This document shows, piece after piece, positions 1 to 9,067 of a DNA stretch of 64,000 nt. The stretch comes from an uncultured Litoreibacter sp. (GTDB lineage: Bacteria > Pseudomonadota > Alphaproteobacteria > Rhodobacterales > Rhodobacteraceae). The stretch lies in NCBI RefSeq assembly GCF_947487515.1, contig NZ_CANKWO010000003.1:513103-577102 (forward strand). The letters are read 5' to 3'. Within the stretch, counting starts at the first letter, position 1; every line of letters begins with the position of its first letter. The notes below the pieces were generated by a model that saw nothing but the letters and a program-made list of their open reading frames with translations, searched no databases and was not told where the DNA came from. A program made the position numbers and the translations under genes.

Positions 1-12
1 TGGTTCAGGTGT

Positions 13-26
13 GTTCACGGGTGAAC
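13..26. promoter_or_regulatory. perfect 14-bp palindrome near left edge
   Basis: The arms GTTCAC (13-18) and GTGAAC (21-26) flank a GG spacer. The site lies outside any gene I can support, so it could be an operator for a gene left of the window. No regulator is assigned. Confidence 0.3.
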
Positions 27-109
27 GCATCGCAGATTTCACGACAAAAACAAGAGGGGATTTGCGGGGAAAGCAATGCAGCATTTGTCGAAGCAAAATA
101 GCCACAGTC

Positions 110-145
110 AAAAAGAGCGCCTGCCGATGTCTCGGAGGCGCTCTT
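110..145 (-). terminator. rho-independent terminator of trxB
   Basis: Perfect 9-bp arms AAGAGCGCC (113-121) and GGCGCTCTT (137-145) are followed, reading the minus strand, by a run of Ts complementary to the As at 110-114. The hairpin sits 37 bases past the trxB stop codon, where a transcript end is expected. Confidence 0.8.
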
Positions 146-181
146 GAAACCATGTGGTGCAGGCCGAAGGATTTCGGTGGA

Positions 182-1123
182 TTAGTCTTCTTCGGACAAG
201 AAGCGCTCGGCCTCAAGTGCTGCCATACAGCCCATGCCAGCACTTGTGACGGCTTGCCGATACTTGTGATCGGTCAAATCGCCAGCAGCAAAAATACCTG
301 GGATTGAGGTTTCAGTGCTGTCGGGTTTGGTCACTACATATCCGCCCATATGAGTTTCCAGCACGTCTTTGACCAACTCGTTTGAAGGGGCGTGGCCAAT
401 GGCCACGAAGACGCCTTTGCACGGGATATCGGTGATTTCGCCGGTTTTCGTGTGCTTTACCTTAATCCCCTCGACGCTGAGAGGGGCCTCGGTGCCTGTG
501 ACTTCGACCAGCTCGTGGAACCACAAAGGCTCAATCTTCGGGTTCTTTTCCAAGCGATCGATGAGGATCTTCTCGGCCCGCAACTCATCGCGGCGATGGA
601 CCAATGTCACCTTGGAGGCGAACTTAGTCAGGAACAGCGCTTCCTCAACGGCTGTGTTGCCCCCACCGATGACGACGATTTCTTGGTTCCGGTAGAAGAA
701 ACCGTCGCATGTGGCACATGCGGACACGCCGAAGCCTTTGAATTTCTCTTCGGTCTCCAGACCCAACCATTTGGCGCGCGCGCCGGTGGCCAAAATCACC
801 GCGTCGGCGGTGTAGATGGTGCCGCTGTCGCCTTTCGCCTTGAACGGGCGGGATGTGGTGTCGAGGTCAGTGATAATATCGCCGATAATCTCGCAGCCCA
901 TGGCCTTTGCATGATCTTGCATGCGCACCATCAAGTCTGGGCCTTGCACCTCGGTGTCACCCGGCCAGTTTTCAACTTCGGTGGTGGTGGTCAATTGGCC
1001 GCCAGGCTCGATGCCTTGCACCAAGATCGGGTCGAGCAAGGCCCGCGAGGCGTAGACGCCAGCGGTATACCCTGCGGGGCCCGAGCCGATGATCAAAACT
1101 TTGGTGTGGCGCGTGTCTGACAT
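182..1123 (-). CDS. trxB: thioredoxin-disulfide reductase
   Basis: This cytoplasmic flavoenzyme reduces thioredoxin with NADPH. The 313-residue product has the FAD-binding GSGPAG near residues 13-18, the redox-active CATC at about 136-139, a second nucleotide-binding GGGNTAVEEA near 155, and a C-terminal FAD motif GIFAAGDL. Length is normal for bacterial TrxB. An in-frame start 36 bases further upstream (1159) would add MSDFKNRRWESA. I prefer 1123 because the family begins close to the Rossmann strand and the longer start has no ribosome binding site. The gene is divergent from the Lrp regulator, a pairing I know from Rhodobacterales, and ends at a clear terminator. Confidence 0.96.
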   Translation of the reverse strand: MSDTRHTKVLIIGSGPAGYTAGVYASRALLDPILVQGIEPGGQLTTTTEVENWPGDTEVQGPDLMVRMQDHAKAMGCEIIGDIITDLDTTSRPFKAKGDSGTIYTADAVILATGARAKWLGLETEEKFKGFGVSACATCDGFFYRNQEIVVIGGGNTAVEEALFLTKFASKVTLVHRRDELRAEKILIDRLEKNPKIEPLWFHELVEVTGTEAPLSVEGIKVKHTKTGEITDIPCKGVFVAIGHAPSNELVKDVLETHMGGYVVTKPDSTETSIPGIFAAGDLTDHKYRQAVTSAGMGCMAALEAERFLSEED

Positions 1124-1295
1124 AGCGGATTCCCATCGGCGATTTTTGAAGTCCGACACATATAATTGCGCTGTGGCCCAAGCGAAAGGGGGCAGCGAAC
1201 AATTTGCAGATCATTTGAAATATTGCGCAAGCTTGAAATATTATTGCGCATTAGGTGCCTCTGGCGTAAGACGTTTGGAAGTTAAGGAGTCCGCA

Positions 1296-1796
1296 ATGGC
1301 CATGTCAAAACTCGACGAGATCGACCGCAAAATTCTTTCTGAGTTACAAACTGACGGGCGAATGACCAACGTAGAGCTGGCGAAACGCGTGGGTATTTCT
1401 GCGCCGCCGTGTTTGCGCCGTGTGCGGACACTCGAAGAATCGGGCTACATTCGGGGGTATCATGCCGATGTGGAGGGCAGGGCGCTTGGCTTCGAGGTGA
1501 AGGTCTTCGCGATGGTGGGGCTGCAAAGTCAGGCCGAAGCCGATCTATCTGCCTTTGAAGCGCGATGCGCAGAATGGCCCTTGGTCCGCGAGTGCCACAT
1601 GTTGAATGGTGAAGTCGACTTTATCTTGAAATGCGTGGCCCCCGACCTAAGCGGCTTCCAGCGGTTTTTGACCGAAGAGCTGACTTCGGCCGAAAACGTG
1701 GCAAGTGTGAAGACGTCGCTGGTGATCCGCGTGGCCAAAGACGACCCCGGTGTTCCGTTTGAAGTCGTCGAAGAACGGCTGTCCCAGATAGACTAG
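1296..1796 (+). CDS. Lrp/AsnC family transcriptional regulator
   Basis: A 166-residue DNA-binding regulator. Residues 1-60 form the AsnC-type helix-turn-helix (LDEIDRKILSELQTDGR, then RVGISAPPCLRRVRTLEESG), and the C-terminal half matches the RAM ligand-binding domain. The start at 1296 is chosen because TAAGGAG lies seven bases upstream; ATG at 1302 is an alternative. The reading frame stays open upstream to 1089 inside trxB, which I consider accidental. The effector cannot be told from sequence, but an amino acid is usual for the family. Its last bases overlap the convergent Hint-domain gene by 4 bp. Confidence 0.93.
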   Translation: MAMSKLDEIDRKILSELQTDGRMTNVELAKRVGISAPPCLRRVRTLEESGYIRGYHADVEGRALGFEVKVFAMVGLQSQAEADLSAFEARCAEWPLVRECHMLNGEVDFILKCVAPDLSGFQRFLTEELTSAENVASVKTSLVIRVAKDDPGVPFEVVEERLSQID

Positions 1797-2581
1797 GACC
1801 CGTCGCGGATTGCGTGCATTTCAAACGCGGTCATGCGGTTTGTCGTCTGCGGGCCAAAAAATTCCAACCCGCGGGCTTGTGGAAACAGGCGCAGCAATGC
1901 CTCGCGCATTTCGTCGTCGATCAAGGCGGCTGTATGCGGGCCGGGGTGAAAGCTTTCGACCTCCAACCCGTTTACCTTGATTGTCGCTTGCCTGTCGAAG
2001 CCAAGGTTAAACATTGAAATCGGGGAGGCGGGCTGCACGGAAAAAATCGATGTCCCATCATCGAATGCGCGGATCGGTGCAAAGGCCTTCTCGGTGCCGA
2101 AGAGAGTTCGGCATTTCGAATGGGTAAACAGAAGATGGGCGCGCTGGGCTAGAAGCAAATCTTGCGACGGTTTGGCAAGGCCGAAGGCTTCCGAAGTCAC
2201 TCGATACAAGGCGCCACGATCTGCCGTTTGGGCTTCGCGCAAAGACATCTCGTAAGAGCCCACCCATTGCAACGGAATGGCCCCATGCTCGGATGTGGTG
2301 ATCATCGTACCAGGGGTGAGATCTTCGACGGCGACGGGGCCATTGCTTGTCGCGATCAATGCCCCGCGTGCCATATTCGCGCAGGCGCATTCTACCACTG
2401 GAAGCGAGGGGGCGATGACGGTGTCGTAGCGGGCCTCACCTTTAGGGCTCAGCCATGCGATGTCATAGGGGCGAGATAAGGCACGCATTCGGGCGCGTGC
2501 CGGAGAGCGGTATACTGTGGACCGAGCTGCGCCAACTTCAAAAGCTGTCAGATTTGTGTGGGCGTCAGGGGAATAGGCCAT
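1793..2581 (-). CDS. Hint (hedgehog/intein) domain protein
   Basis: A 262-residue protein. The segment from about residue 70 (GALIATSNGPVAVEDLTPG, then LQWVGSYEMS) matches the Hint_2 domain common in Rhodobacterales. The N-terminal 65 residues have no recognisable domain. In most relatives the domain opens with a CF..GT motif carrying the autoprocessing cysteine. Here the equivalent stretch reads CACANMARGALI, so the cysteine is displaced by several residues and self-cleavage is uncertain. AAAGGG upstream of the ATG supports the start. The gene is monocistronic and convergent with lrp. Its biological role is unknown. Confidence 0.8.
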   Translation of the reverse strand: MAYSPDAHTNLTAFEVGAARSTVYRSPARARMRALSRPYDIAWLSPKGEARYDTVIAPSLPVVECACANMARGALIATSNGPVAVEDLTPGTMITTSEHGAIPLQWVGSYEMSLREAQTADRGALYRVTSEAFGLAKPSQDLLLAQRAHLLFTHSKCRTLFGTEKAFAPIRAFDDGTSIFSVQPASPISMFNLGFDRQATIKVNGLEVESFHPGPHTAALIDDEMREALLRLFPQARGLEFFGPQTTNRMTAFEMHAIRDGS

Positions 2582-2849
2582 GCGTCGTCCCTTTCAGGTC
2601 TATGCGTGACTGCGTCGGTCCCCACCGGCGCGCAGAAGTGCGTGTTTAAGATGTGTAAACAATACAAAGAAATATGTTCTTAAGTCAATAAATGGCACTT
2701 ATTCGGCGCGTTTCTGAAGACAATGCAGTCTGGTTCACAGTACCGTTTCTGGCTTTTCCAGAATGCGCCAATCTTTCGCGTCGTGCTTGAGCAATGGACA
2801 GTTTCGAATCGCTCTGTCACAGTCATTTCACCCTCGAATGTGTCGGTGA

Positions 2850-3638
2850 ATGAGGCGAATGGTGCAGGTAACAAGTAAAGATCCCACGTTGAAAGTTGTC
2901 TCGATGACGCGCTTCCACTTTGTGGCGGGATTGCCGAAGTCAGGGGCGCGGCAGTTCACAAAGCTGCTGGGGCAAAACCCGAAGTTTTGCGTCTCAAGCG
3001 ATAGCCCCGCCGAGCGGCTGGTGGATGCGGTGTGCAATGGCGCGGATACGTCGGGGCAGCCATTCTCGGACATCGACGCGCGAACACATGCAGCCCTGCT
3101 CCGAAGCACGTTGGATGCGGCCCATCACGCCAGAGGCATCGACGCCGTGGTCGTTGACAACAACCCTAAATGGCTGTCGCATATCACGACATTGGGGGCA
3201 ATTTTTCCGCTGTCGCGCTTTGTCATACTGGTACGAGAGCCAGAACGGATCGCTGCAGAAATCGCCGAAGACGCGGGAGAGGCGCAATCACCAACTTCAT
3301 TGATGTCCCTCACGGGCGAAATTGGCCGCCCCATTTTGCAGTTGCAAAGCGCCCTGGACGGACCGGCCGCCGCGCGCATGTTACTGATCGATTATGACCG
3401 CATGCTGCAGGACGCCGAACAAGTGTTTCAGGCGACTTACAGTTTTTTACGGGAGCCGATGTTTAAGCATGATTTCCGCACGCTTGCTGGGACTGCAAAG
3501 GCCGCGGTGATGCCCGCGGCGAAGCAAGCAAGGCGGTTCTGGCTTCCTGGGGGGCAGGCCGCGGCAAGATCCCAAATTCCTGCGCAACCTATTTGGCGGC
3601 GAAATCAAAGCTCTGCGGCGACGATGTTGCTGTCCTAG
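2850..3638 (+). CDS. divergent sulfotransferase-family protein
   Basis: A 262-residue protein. The N-terminal FHFVAGLPKSGARQF followed by LLGQNPKFCV aligns with the family that begins F.SGLPRSGSTLL..IL.QNP. The 5'-phosphosulfate (PAPS) loop is altered: the expected SGST reads SGAR, removing the hydroxyl residues that normally contact the phosphate. A later FVILVREPE resembles the 3'-phosphate motif. The protein may therefore be inactive or act on another ligand. The start is uncertain: ATGs at 2850, 2859 and 2904 are all possible, none has a strong ribosome binding site, and 2904 gives the family-like MTRFHFVAGLP. It lies 62 bases before the TPR-sulfotransferase. Confidence 0.65.
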   Translation: MRRMVQVTSKDPTLKVVSMTRFHFVAGLPKSGARQFTKLLGQNPKFCVSSDSPAERLVDAVCNGADTSGQPFSDIDARTHAALLRSTLDAAHHARGIDAVVVDNNPKWLSHITTLGAIFPLSRFVILVREPERIAAEIAEDAGEAQSPTSLMSLTGEIGRPILQLQSALDGPAAARMLLIDYDRMLQDAEQVFQATYSFLREPMFKHDFRTLAGTAKAAVMPAAKQARRFWLPGGQAAARSQIPAQPIWRRNQSSAATMLLS

Positions 3639-3700
3639 TCTGGTGAACAAGGGGCGCTGATGATAGATGTTTCCCTGATTTGGCATAGGGTACGTGACTG

Positions 3701-5368
3701 ATGGCAACTTTGAGCAATCAACAAATAAAGCAGCTTTTTGCCAAAGCGCGCCAAGCCCAAGATCGTGGCCGATTGCATGAGGCTGAAAAAGGGTACACGC
3801 AACTGGTGAAAGCGGCCCCGCAATTGGCGGAAGTCCGGTTTAACCTCGCGGAGGTTTTCGTGCGCCTCGGCAAAGCCGCGGAGGCGGCGGCACAATTTGA
3901 AGCCGCATTGAAGCTGCGCCCGAACGAGCCTGCGATTTGGACAAGCTATCTGAACATGGCCCGCCAACATCCCAACCCCAAGAACTTTGACGTTTTGCTA
4001 GATCGCGCAAAGCCGGTGTTGGGCAAGACACCAACATTTGCATATTTTAAAGGCCTTGCGGCCCTGCGCGACTCGCGATGGGATGACGCGGCAGATTTGT
4101 TTAATTCGGCTATTTCAAATGGGTTTCGACAAGCGCGCGTCTATGCTGAATACGGCAACGCGCTGGCAGAGTTGAAAAACTACACCGATGCACTGGCCCA
4201 ATTTGACAAAGCTCTTTCGTTAACTCCTTTGAACGATATGATTTTGTTCAGAAAATCCAGCTTGCTGCAAACCATGGGCCGGATTGAGGAGGCCCGCGCG
4301 ACTGTTCAAAAGGCGATCGAAATCGCGCCGAACTCCGGTCGGCATTACACCTTATATGCGTCGCAAACAAAGATGACAGCCGACGATGCAAATATCCCGA
4401 AAATGAAGACGGCCCTAAAGTCAAAACGTTTGGGAGATGAGGAGCTCCCGATGCTGGCATTTTCCTTGGCAAAAGGAATGGAGGACAGCGGACAATTTGG
4501 CGAAGTATTTACCTATTTGGATCAGGCCAACCATGCCGTCGCGCGTGTGTTTCCCTATGATGCAGCGGCGGTGAAGCAGCGGATTGAAGATGTTCAGGAT
4601 TTGTATGAGCAGATCAAAGAGTGTCGTGGCCCAGTCAGTGACGCCGCGCCGATATTTGTGACCGGAGCGCCGCGTTCGGGGACGACGTTGGTGGAACAAA
4701 TTCTTGCGTCACATTCCAGCGTCGAAGGCGGCGGGGAGTTGGGACTCATCCAACCCCAAATTAGCGATCTGTTGGTCAGTCCGAAAGGGGGAGGCAAACT
4801 GGATGGGAATGCTTTGTTGGCCGAATGCGTTGAGGCCGCAAAAGAGTTCCAATCACAGCTGCAGAACCTGTTTCCGGACGCCACGCATGTCACGGATAAA
4901 TCGATCTCTAGCTTTTCATTAATCGGGTTTCTTGCCAAAGCGATGCCAAATGCGCGCTTTGTCGTGGTACGACGCGACCCGCGTGACAATGCCTTATCGC
5001 TATACAAGAACCAGTTTCGCGCTGGGTTGCATCGCTATTCCAACAAGCTAGAGGACATTGCGGTGTTTCTTCGCCAGTTTGAGGAGATGGTAGAGTTTTG
5101 GCGCGGGCAGTGCCCCGATGCTTTCCACGAAATACGCTATGAAGAATTGATCGCGGAGCCCGAGGCCCAGTCGCGTGCTCTTGTCGATGCTGTCGGGCTT
5201 GAGTGGGAAGACGCCTGCCTGTCCTTTTACGAGACCAAGCGCGAGGTGCGCACTTTATCTGCAACTCAGGTGCGCCAGCCGATGTATTCTTCGTCAGTCG
5301 GCGCTTGGAAGAAGTTTGAGGCGAATATGCAGCCATTTCTGAAAGCCTATGGCCCTATTGAGGAATAG
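3701..5368 (+). CDS. TPR-repeat sulfotransferase
   Basis: A 555-residue protein in two parts. Residues 5-270 are tetratricopeptide repeats (KARQAQDRGRLHEAEKGY, FNLAEVFVRLGKAAEAAAQF, YGNALAELKNYTDALAQF and others). From about residue 315 comes a sulfotransferase domain with an intact PAPS loop (VTGAPRSGTTLVEQILASH) and a second motif, FVVVRRDPRDNALSLYKNQF. The architecture is widespread in alphaproteobacteria; the acceptor is usually unknown and could be a protein, polysaccharide or lipid. No signal peptide is seen, so it is probably cytoplasmic. It follows a degenerate paralogue on the same strand. The ATG at 3701 has only a weak binding site. Confidence 0.88.
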   Translation: MATLSNQQIKQLFAKARQAQDRGRLHEAEKGYTQLVKAAPQLAEVRFNLAEVFVRLGKAAEAAAQFEAALKLRPNEPAIWTSYLNMARQHPNPKNFDVLLDRAKPVLGKTPTFAYFKGLAALRDSRWDDAADLFNSAISNGFRQARVYAEYGNALAELKNYTDALAQFDKALSLTPLNDMILFRKSSLLQTMGRIEEARATVQKAIEIAPNSGRHYTLYASQTKMTADDANIPKMKTALKSKRLGDEELPMLAFSLAKGMEDSGQFGEVFTYLDQANHAVARVFPYDAAAVKQRIEDVQDLYEQIKECRGPVSDAAPIFVTGAPRSGTTLVEQILASHSSVEGGGELGLIQPQISDLLVSPKGGGKLDGNALLAECVEAAKEFQSQLQNLFPDATHVTDKSISSFSLIGFLAKAMPNARFVVVRRDPRDNALSLYKNQFRAGLHRYSNKLEDIAVFLRQFEEMVEFWRGQCPDAFHEIRYEELIAEPEAQSRALVDAVGLEWEDACLSFYETKREVRTLSATQVRQPMYSSSVGAWKKFEANMQPFLKAYGPIEE

Positions 5369-5431
5369 TGCCGTTCAAGTTTGGCTGCGTGATCTAGGTG
5401 TATTGCATCCAAATGGCGATGATACACGCGG

Positions 5432-5629
5432 TTAGCGAGACATCCCCGCCACACGCAGGTCACCCATGTCATCGGACAGAGGAGTCGAAAGGATTTTCGC
5501 AAGGCCAGGTGCTTCATGTGCCAAGCGAGATTGCCAGTTCGGCTCTACACCACGTGCCCAAGGCATGGTCACATCCGTGCGCGCACTTTCTTCAAGAACC
5601 CAAGTCATCCAGCGGTTACTTTTACCCAT
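5432..5629 (-). CDS. small conserved-type protein, 65 aa
   Basis: A short basic protein starting MGKSNRWMTWVLEESARTDV and continuing to MPWARG. The pattern of a tryptophan-rich opening, a short helix, MPW.RG and then basic residues resembles small uncharacterised proteins common in Rhodobacterales. A good ribosome binding site (GGGAGA, six bases before the ATG) supports translation. No domain or function is recognised. It lies convergent to the TPR-sulfotransferase gene and just downstream of another small ORF. Confidence 0.55.
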   Translation of the reverse strand: MGKSNRWMTWVLEESARTDVTMPWARGVEPNWQSRLAHEAPGLAKILSTPLSDDMGDLRVAGMSR

Positions 5630-5644
5630 TGTGTTTCTCCCAAC

Positions 5645-5869
5645 TTATGGTGTCGGAGCGGTGCTGCGTGATCGCTGCGTTGTGGCCCCGTTCGTAAAAT
5701 TCGTGTCCCGCTTGGGGACAGGTACAATCCACCACGGCAATGGGGCAGGGGCATGTCGTCGTTCAAACTTTCTTAAATTTCTTTGTAGATAATTGTGGCG
5801 AAGGACGACGACGATGCAAAGGAACGTGAACGCCAGTAATTCAAGGATATTTGAGTGTATAAGCTGCAT
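5645..5869 (-). CDS. possible small membrane protein, 74 aa
   Basis: The ORF encodes an N-terminal hydrophobic helix (LELLAFTFLCIVVVL, about residues 9-23), then a strongly basic stretch with many Arg residues and a Pro/Thr-rich tail. That would suit a single-pass membrane protein with a cytoplasmic tail. No ribosome binding site is evident before the ATG and I know no homologue, so it may not be a gene. If real, it would be co-transcribed with the 65-aa gene 15 bases downstream. Confidence 0.3.
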   Translation of the reverse strand: MQLIHSNILELLAFTFLCIVVVLRHNYLQRNLRKFERRHAPAPLPWWIVPVPKRDTNFTNGATTQRSRSTAPTP

Positions 5870-5957
5870 AACGTCATCATTAGCAGCGGAAGTTTAAGGC
5901 CTGATTAAGGCGGGCGAAGGCCCTGCAATTGTCACAGTCAGCGAAACAAAGCAGCTT

Positions 5958-6710
5958 TTACAGTCGAACTGTCGCGATCAACCGTCCGTAATCGGCCTGT
6001 GATTGATGCACGCTGCGCCTGTAGGAATAAAAGCGCGACGGGTCAGAATAAGTGCAGTGGCGCGTCCATTCCGCGGCTATCCCCGCAGATCGCAGCCGGT
6101 GAAGGCCATATGCAGGCAGGTCGAACTGCATTTTGTCCCCTTCGCCGCTTGCGAAAAAGCGGGCGTTCTCGGGGTCCTCGTCATAGAACCGCTCAAAGTA
6201 TTCCGGCCCAACCTCATAGGCTGCTTGGCTGATGCAGGGCCCAATCACGGCTTGGATGCTGTCGCGCGTGGCCCCAAGTGCGATCATGGCTTCGATTGTG
6301 TTCTCCAAAACGCCTGAAACGGCTCCGCCCCAACCAGCATGCGCCGCGCCGATGACGCCGGCGTTTGGATCAGAAAACAAAACCGGTTGGCAATCAGCGG
6401 TTAGGATGCCCAACGCCAAACCCGGGGTCGCGGTGACCATTGCATCTGCTTTCGGCTTTTCTGGCAGCGGGGCATCAACGACAACAACATCGGCGGAATG
6501 GCACTGGTGAACAGAAATCAGGTGGCTTGGCTCTACCTGCATGGCTTGGGCCACGCGCGTGCGATTGACCAATACTGCTTCGGATTGATCGGACGATCCT
6601 TGGCCGCAGTTTAGTCCCTCGAAAATCCCCGAAGAGGCCCCGCCTTTACGCGTGAAAAACCCATGCCGAACGCTGCCCAATACATCTGATGTAAGAATTT
6701 CCAATGTCAT
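5958..6710 (-). CDS. pgeF: peptidoglycan editing factor PgeF (YfiH family)
   Basis: The 250-residue protein belongs to the family once called multicopper polyphenol oxidase or laccase YfiH. Members are now described as amidases that remove mis-incorporated L-Ser from peptidoglycan precursors or as purine nucleoside phosphorylases. Visible family motifs are HGFFTRKGG near the N-terminus, HQCHSADVV, the Cys of ILTADCQPVL, the His of GAAHAGWGG, and GPCI. These supply the metal-binding His/Cys set. The start ATG overlaps the midA stop as ATGA (6707-6710), which fixes the start and implies translational coupling. Confidence 0.92.
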   Translation of the reverse strand: MTLEILTSDVLGSVRHGFFTRKGGASSGIFEGLNCGQGSSDQSEAVLVNRTRVAQAMQVEPSHLISVHQCHSADVVVVDAPLPEKPKADAMVTATPGLALGILTADCQPVLFSDPNAGVIGAAHAGWGGAVSGVLENTIEAMIALGATRDSIQAVIGPCISQAAYEVGPEYFERFYDEDPENARFFASGEGDKMQFDLPAYGLHRLRSAGIAAEWTRHCTYSDPSRFYSYRRSVHQSQADYGRLIATVRL

Positions 6711-7768
6711 GATGAACTCGCCATATCAAAGCCAGGAGGGTGGGATGCGCCCCGCGGAGTGAGTGCAATTGCTTTGAACAGCGTCCCCATTTCCTCCGGA
6801 TGCGTCAAGCGCCGATGCGCGGCAACATGCTGATCCAGCGCCGCGCCGTGCAAATTTTGTGCCAAGGCCTGTGCGCGTTGGGTGATGCCGAGGTGCTCTA
6901 GCAAAACGCCTTGCGGGGTCATGCGGCTAACTTGGCAGGTGGCGGCGGCCGAGAGCGCCTCAAAGTCGACATGCGCCGTCAAATCAGCCTGCCCAGGGGC
7001 CGCAAGCGGCGACACTGGTGCATGGTTTTCCAGCGCTTGAAATGTATCTCCCAAAGATCGCCAATCGCCATAGTCGACGATAATCCCTGCGCCGCCCTGC
7101 GAGACCCGTGCTGAAATCTCTGCCATCACTGGCGCGGCGTATGGGCAAAGCTCCACCACATCGCCGGCGCCCGTATCCGCAAGCCGGTGGGAGAGGGCAT
7201 CGATGCGGGTGTCCTCGGTCAGGCCAAAGGATAACGCGTCACCTTGCAATCCAATGCGACGCTCGTTCCAGCCGTGTGTGCCACGGATAAACTGGCGGAT
7301 AGGCAGGGCATCGAAGAACTCATTCGCAAGCAGCAACACTGGGCCGTCCGGTAGTGCCGCCGTAGAATCAACCCAAGTGACATCTGCCCCGACAAGTGTT
7401 TGAGACTGGACTTCGCGTAAATGGGCGCTGGCCTCGACCAAGACCACTTTGCGCGGGAAGTCGGGGATGCGTGCCGTCGCGCGCAGCACGTCTTTCATCA
7501 AGGTGCCGCGTCCGGGGCCAAGCTCTGCCAAATAGGCGTCGGGCTGCCCTTGATCCATCCATGCTTGCGCAAGGCTCAAGCCCAATAGCTCACCGAACAT
7601 CTGGCTGACTTCGGGAGCAGTGACAAAGTCGCCGGAGGCTCCAAACGGGTCACGCGTTGCATAATAGCCGTGGTCGGGATGTAGCAAACAGGCCTGCATA
7701 TAATCGGCCAACGTCATTGGGCCATCCGTCGCGATTTGCCGCGTTAGAAGGTCTCCAAGGGCCGTCAT
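6707..7768 (-). CDS. class I SAM methyltransferase, MidA/NDUFAF7 family
   Basis: A 353-residue protein of the DUF185/MidA family. The human relative NDUFAF7 methylates an arginine of a complex I subunit; MidA is its Dictyostelium counterpart. Visible features are [20 protein letters not shown] at the N-terminus, [21 protein letters not shown], and the SAM-binding [17 protein letters not shown]. The reading frame is open upstream into lgt, but the start at 7768 is fixed by the ATGA overlap with the lgt stop (7765-7768). Middle gene of lgt-midA-pgeF. A role in complex I assembly is by analogy only. Confidence 0.88.
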   Translation of the reverse strand: MTALGDLLTRQIATDGPMTLADYMQACLLHPDHGYYATRDPFGASGDFVTAPEVSQMFGELLGLSLAQAWMDQGQPDAYLAELGPGRGTLMKDVLRATARIPDFPRKVVLVEASAHLREVQSQTLVGADVTWVDSTAALPDGPVLLLANEFFDALPIRQFIRGTHGWNERRIGLQGDALSFGLTEDTRIDALSHRLADTGAGDVVELCPYAAPVMAEISARVSQGGAGIIVDYGDWRSLGDTFQALENHAPVSPLAAPGQADLTAHVDFEALSAAATCQVSRMTPQGVLLEHLGITQRAQALAQNLHGAALDQHVAAHRRLTHPEEMGTLFKAIALTPRGASHPPGFDMASSS

Positions 7769-8649
7769 GCACGTTTGGCCCGCGCGATGAGGGCGAGGCC
7801 CAATAGGATCATCGGGATTGACAGGATTTGCCCCATGGTCAGCCCGTATCCCCCCATGTGCCACGCCAAGCCCAGTGGATTTCCCTCGCTCACAAACAGG
7901 GCATCCGGCTGGCGGAAAAACTCCACAAATCCACGGGCAATTCCGTACCCTGCGAGAAAGACGCCGATCATCGCGCCAGAGCGCATCAGCCAACCGCGAC
8001 GATACGCGAGCCACAACATAAGTAATCCAAGCACCAGCCCCTCAAGACCTGCCTCATAAAGCTGTGAAGGGTGACGGGTGCAAATGCCCTCTACATTGGG
8101 GCAGTTTTGTGCGGCTTGACCAGGAAAGGCAAAGGCCCACGGCACATCAGTCGGGCGCCCCCACAGCTCGGCGTTGATGAAATTGGCGAGGCGCCCCAAC
8201 ATCAGTCCAGCCGGTGCCGAGACCGCCACAGCGTCCCCCACTTGCAAGGTAGGAAGCTTGTACTTCCAGCAATACGCCAGACCTGCGGCGACAACGCCGA
8301 GGAAGCCGCCATGGAAGGACATGCCGCCCTCCCAAACCTTTAAGATGTCGACGGGGTTGGATAGGAAATAGCTGGGCTGGTAGAACAAAACATAGCCCAA
8401 TCGCCCGCCCAACACGACGCCAAGTATGGCCCAAGTCAACAGGTCTTCGGGCTGCTCCTTTGTCATGGGCGCGCCGCGATCGCCCCACAGCAAAGGGCGT
8501 TTCATCAAGTCGACCACAATGCGCCAAGCAATGACCAGCCCGACGATATACGCCAGCGCGTACCATCGCAGCGCAAAGGAGAAACTTCCCAACTCAAGTG
8601 TGAAAATTTCGGGACTGATGTCGGGAAAGGGCAGGGCAAATATTGTCAT
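7765..8649 (-). CDS. lgt: prolipoprotein diacylglyceryl transferase
   Basis: An inner-membrane enzyme that transfers diacylglycerol from phosphatidylglycerol to the lipobox cysteine of prolipoproteins. The 294-residue product opens [16 protein letters not shown] and has about seven hydrophobic segments. It carries the Lgt signature [17 protein letters not shown] and the catalytic-region motifs [20 protein letters not shown] and [12 protein letters not shown]. In-frame ATGs at 8694 and 8712 would lengthen it; I chose 8649 because homologues begin at the equivalent of FPDISPEIF, although the binding site is weak. First gene of lgt-midA-pgeF and divergent from ubiK. Confidence 0.94.
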   Translation of the reverse strand: MTIFALPFPDISPEIFTLELGSFSFALRWYALAYIVGLVIAWRIVVDLMKRPLLWGDRGAPMTKEQPEDLLTWAILGVVLGGRLGYVLFYQPSYFLSNPVDILKVWEGGMSFHGGFLGVVAAGLAYCWKYKLPTLQVGDAVAVSAPAGLMLGRLANFINAELWGRPTDVPWAFAFPGQAAQNCPNVEGICTRHPSQLYEAGLEGLVLGLLMLWLAYRRGWLMRSGAMIGVFLAGYGIARGFVEFFRQPDALFVSEGNPLGLAWHMGGYGLTMGQILSIPMILLGLALIARAKRA

Positions 8650-8741
8650 GGCCGTTTCGTGCGCTGAGGCTGCGACGAAGTCAACCTTGTGCATGGACGC
8701 AACCCAACCCATATAGGGGCAAGTGACGAAGGAGTGACGCC

Positions 8742-9005
8742 ATGCAGACCCGCAACAAATTTTTCGATGATATGTCGCAACTGATGACCAACGCGATGGG
8801 CGTGGCGCAGGGTGCGAAAGGCGAAGCAGACAATGCCTTTAAGGGGATGCTGGACCGTTGGCTGGCGGATCGTGATTTCGTCACGCGTGACGAGTTTGAA
8901 GCTGTGCGGTTGATGGCTCAAAAAGCCCGCGAAGAGAATGAGGCCTTGAAGGCCCGCCTTGATGCGTTGGAGCCGAAGAAAAAGACAGCAGCCAAGAAGT
9001 CTTAG
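8742..9005 (+). CDS. ubiK: accessory factor UbiK family (BMFP) protein
   Basis: An 87-residue protein of the YqiC/BMFP family. UbiK promotes aerobic ubiquinone biosynthesis by assisting the Ubi complex, and family members fuse membranes in vitro. The N-terminal amphipathic part ([20 protein letters not shown]) is followed by [20 protein letters not shown] and a C-terminal coiled coil that ends in a lysine-rich tail. A binding site (GGAG) precedes the ATG. It is divergent from lgt. Confidence 0.88.
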   Translation: MQTRNKFFDDMSQLMTNAMGVAQGAKGEADNAFKGMLDRWLADRDFVTRDEFEAVRLMAQKAREENEALKARLDALEPKKKTAAKKS

Positions 9006-9038
9006 GCTGCGACCTGTTTTCTTGGGAATCGCAGGTGC

Positions 9039-9056
9039 TTTTCAGGGCGCTGAAAA
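9039..9056. terminator. possible shared hairpin between convergent genes
   Basis: The perfect 7-bp arms TTTTCAG and CTGAAAA surround GGCG. The hairpin lies between the convergent ends of ubiK and the alcohol dehydrogenase. The outer A/T pairs could act as a short U tail on either strand, but the stem is weak. Confidence 0.35.
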
Positions 9057-9067
9057 CTGGTGATTCC

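Noticed and set aside
11-307. ORF at the left edge on the plus strand
   Set aside because: It runs through the trxB terminator and into the trxB 3' end, so it is not a gene.
392-1120. Long plus-strand ORF opposite trxB
   Set aside because: It is a shadow of trxB in another frame, shows no family features and has no ribosome binding site.
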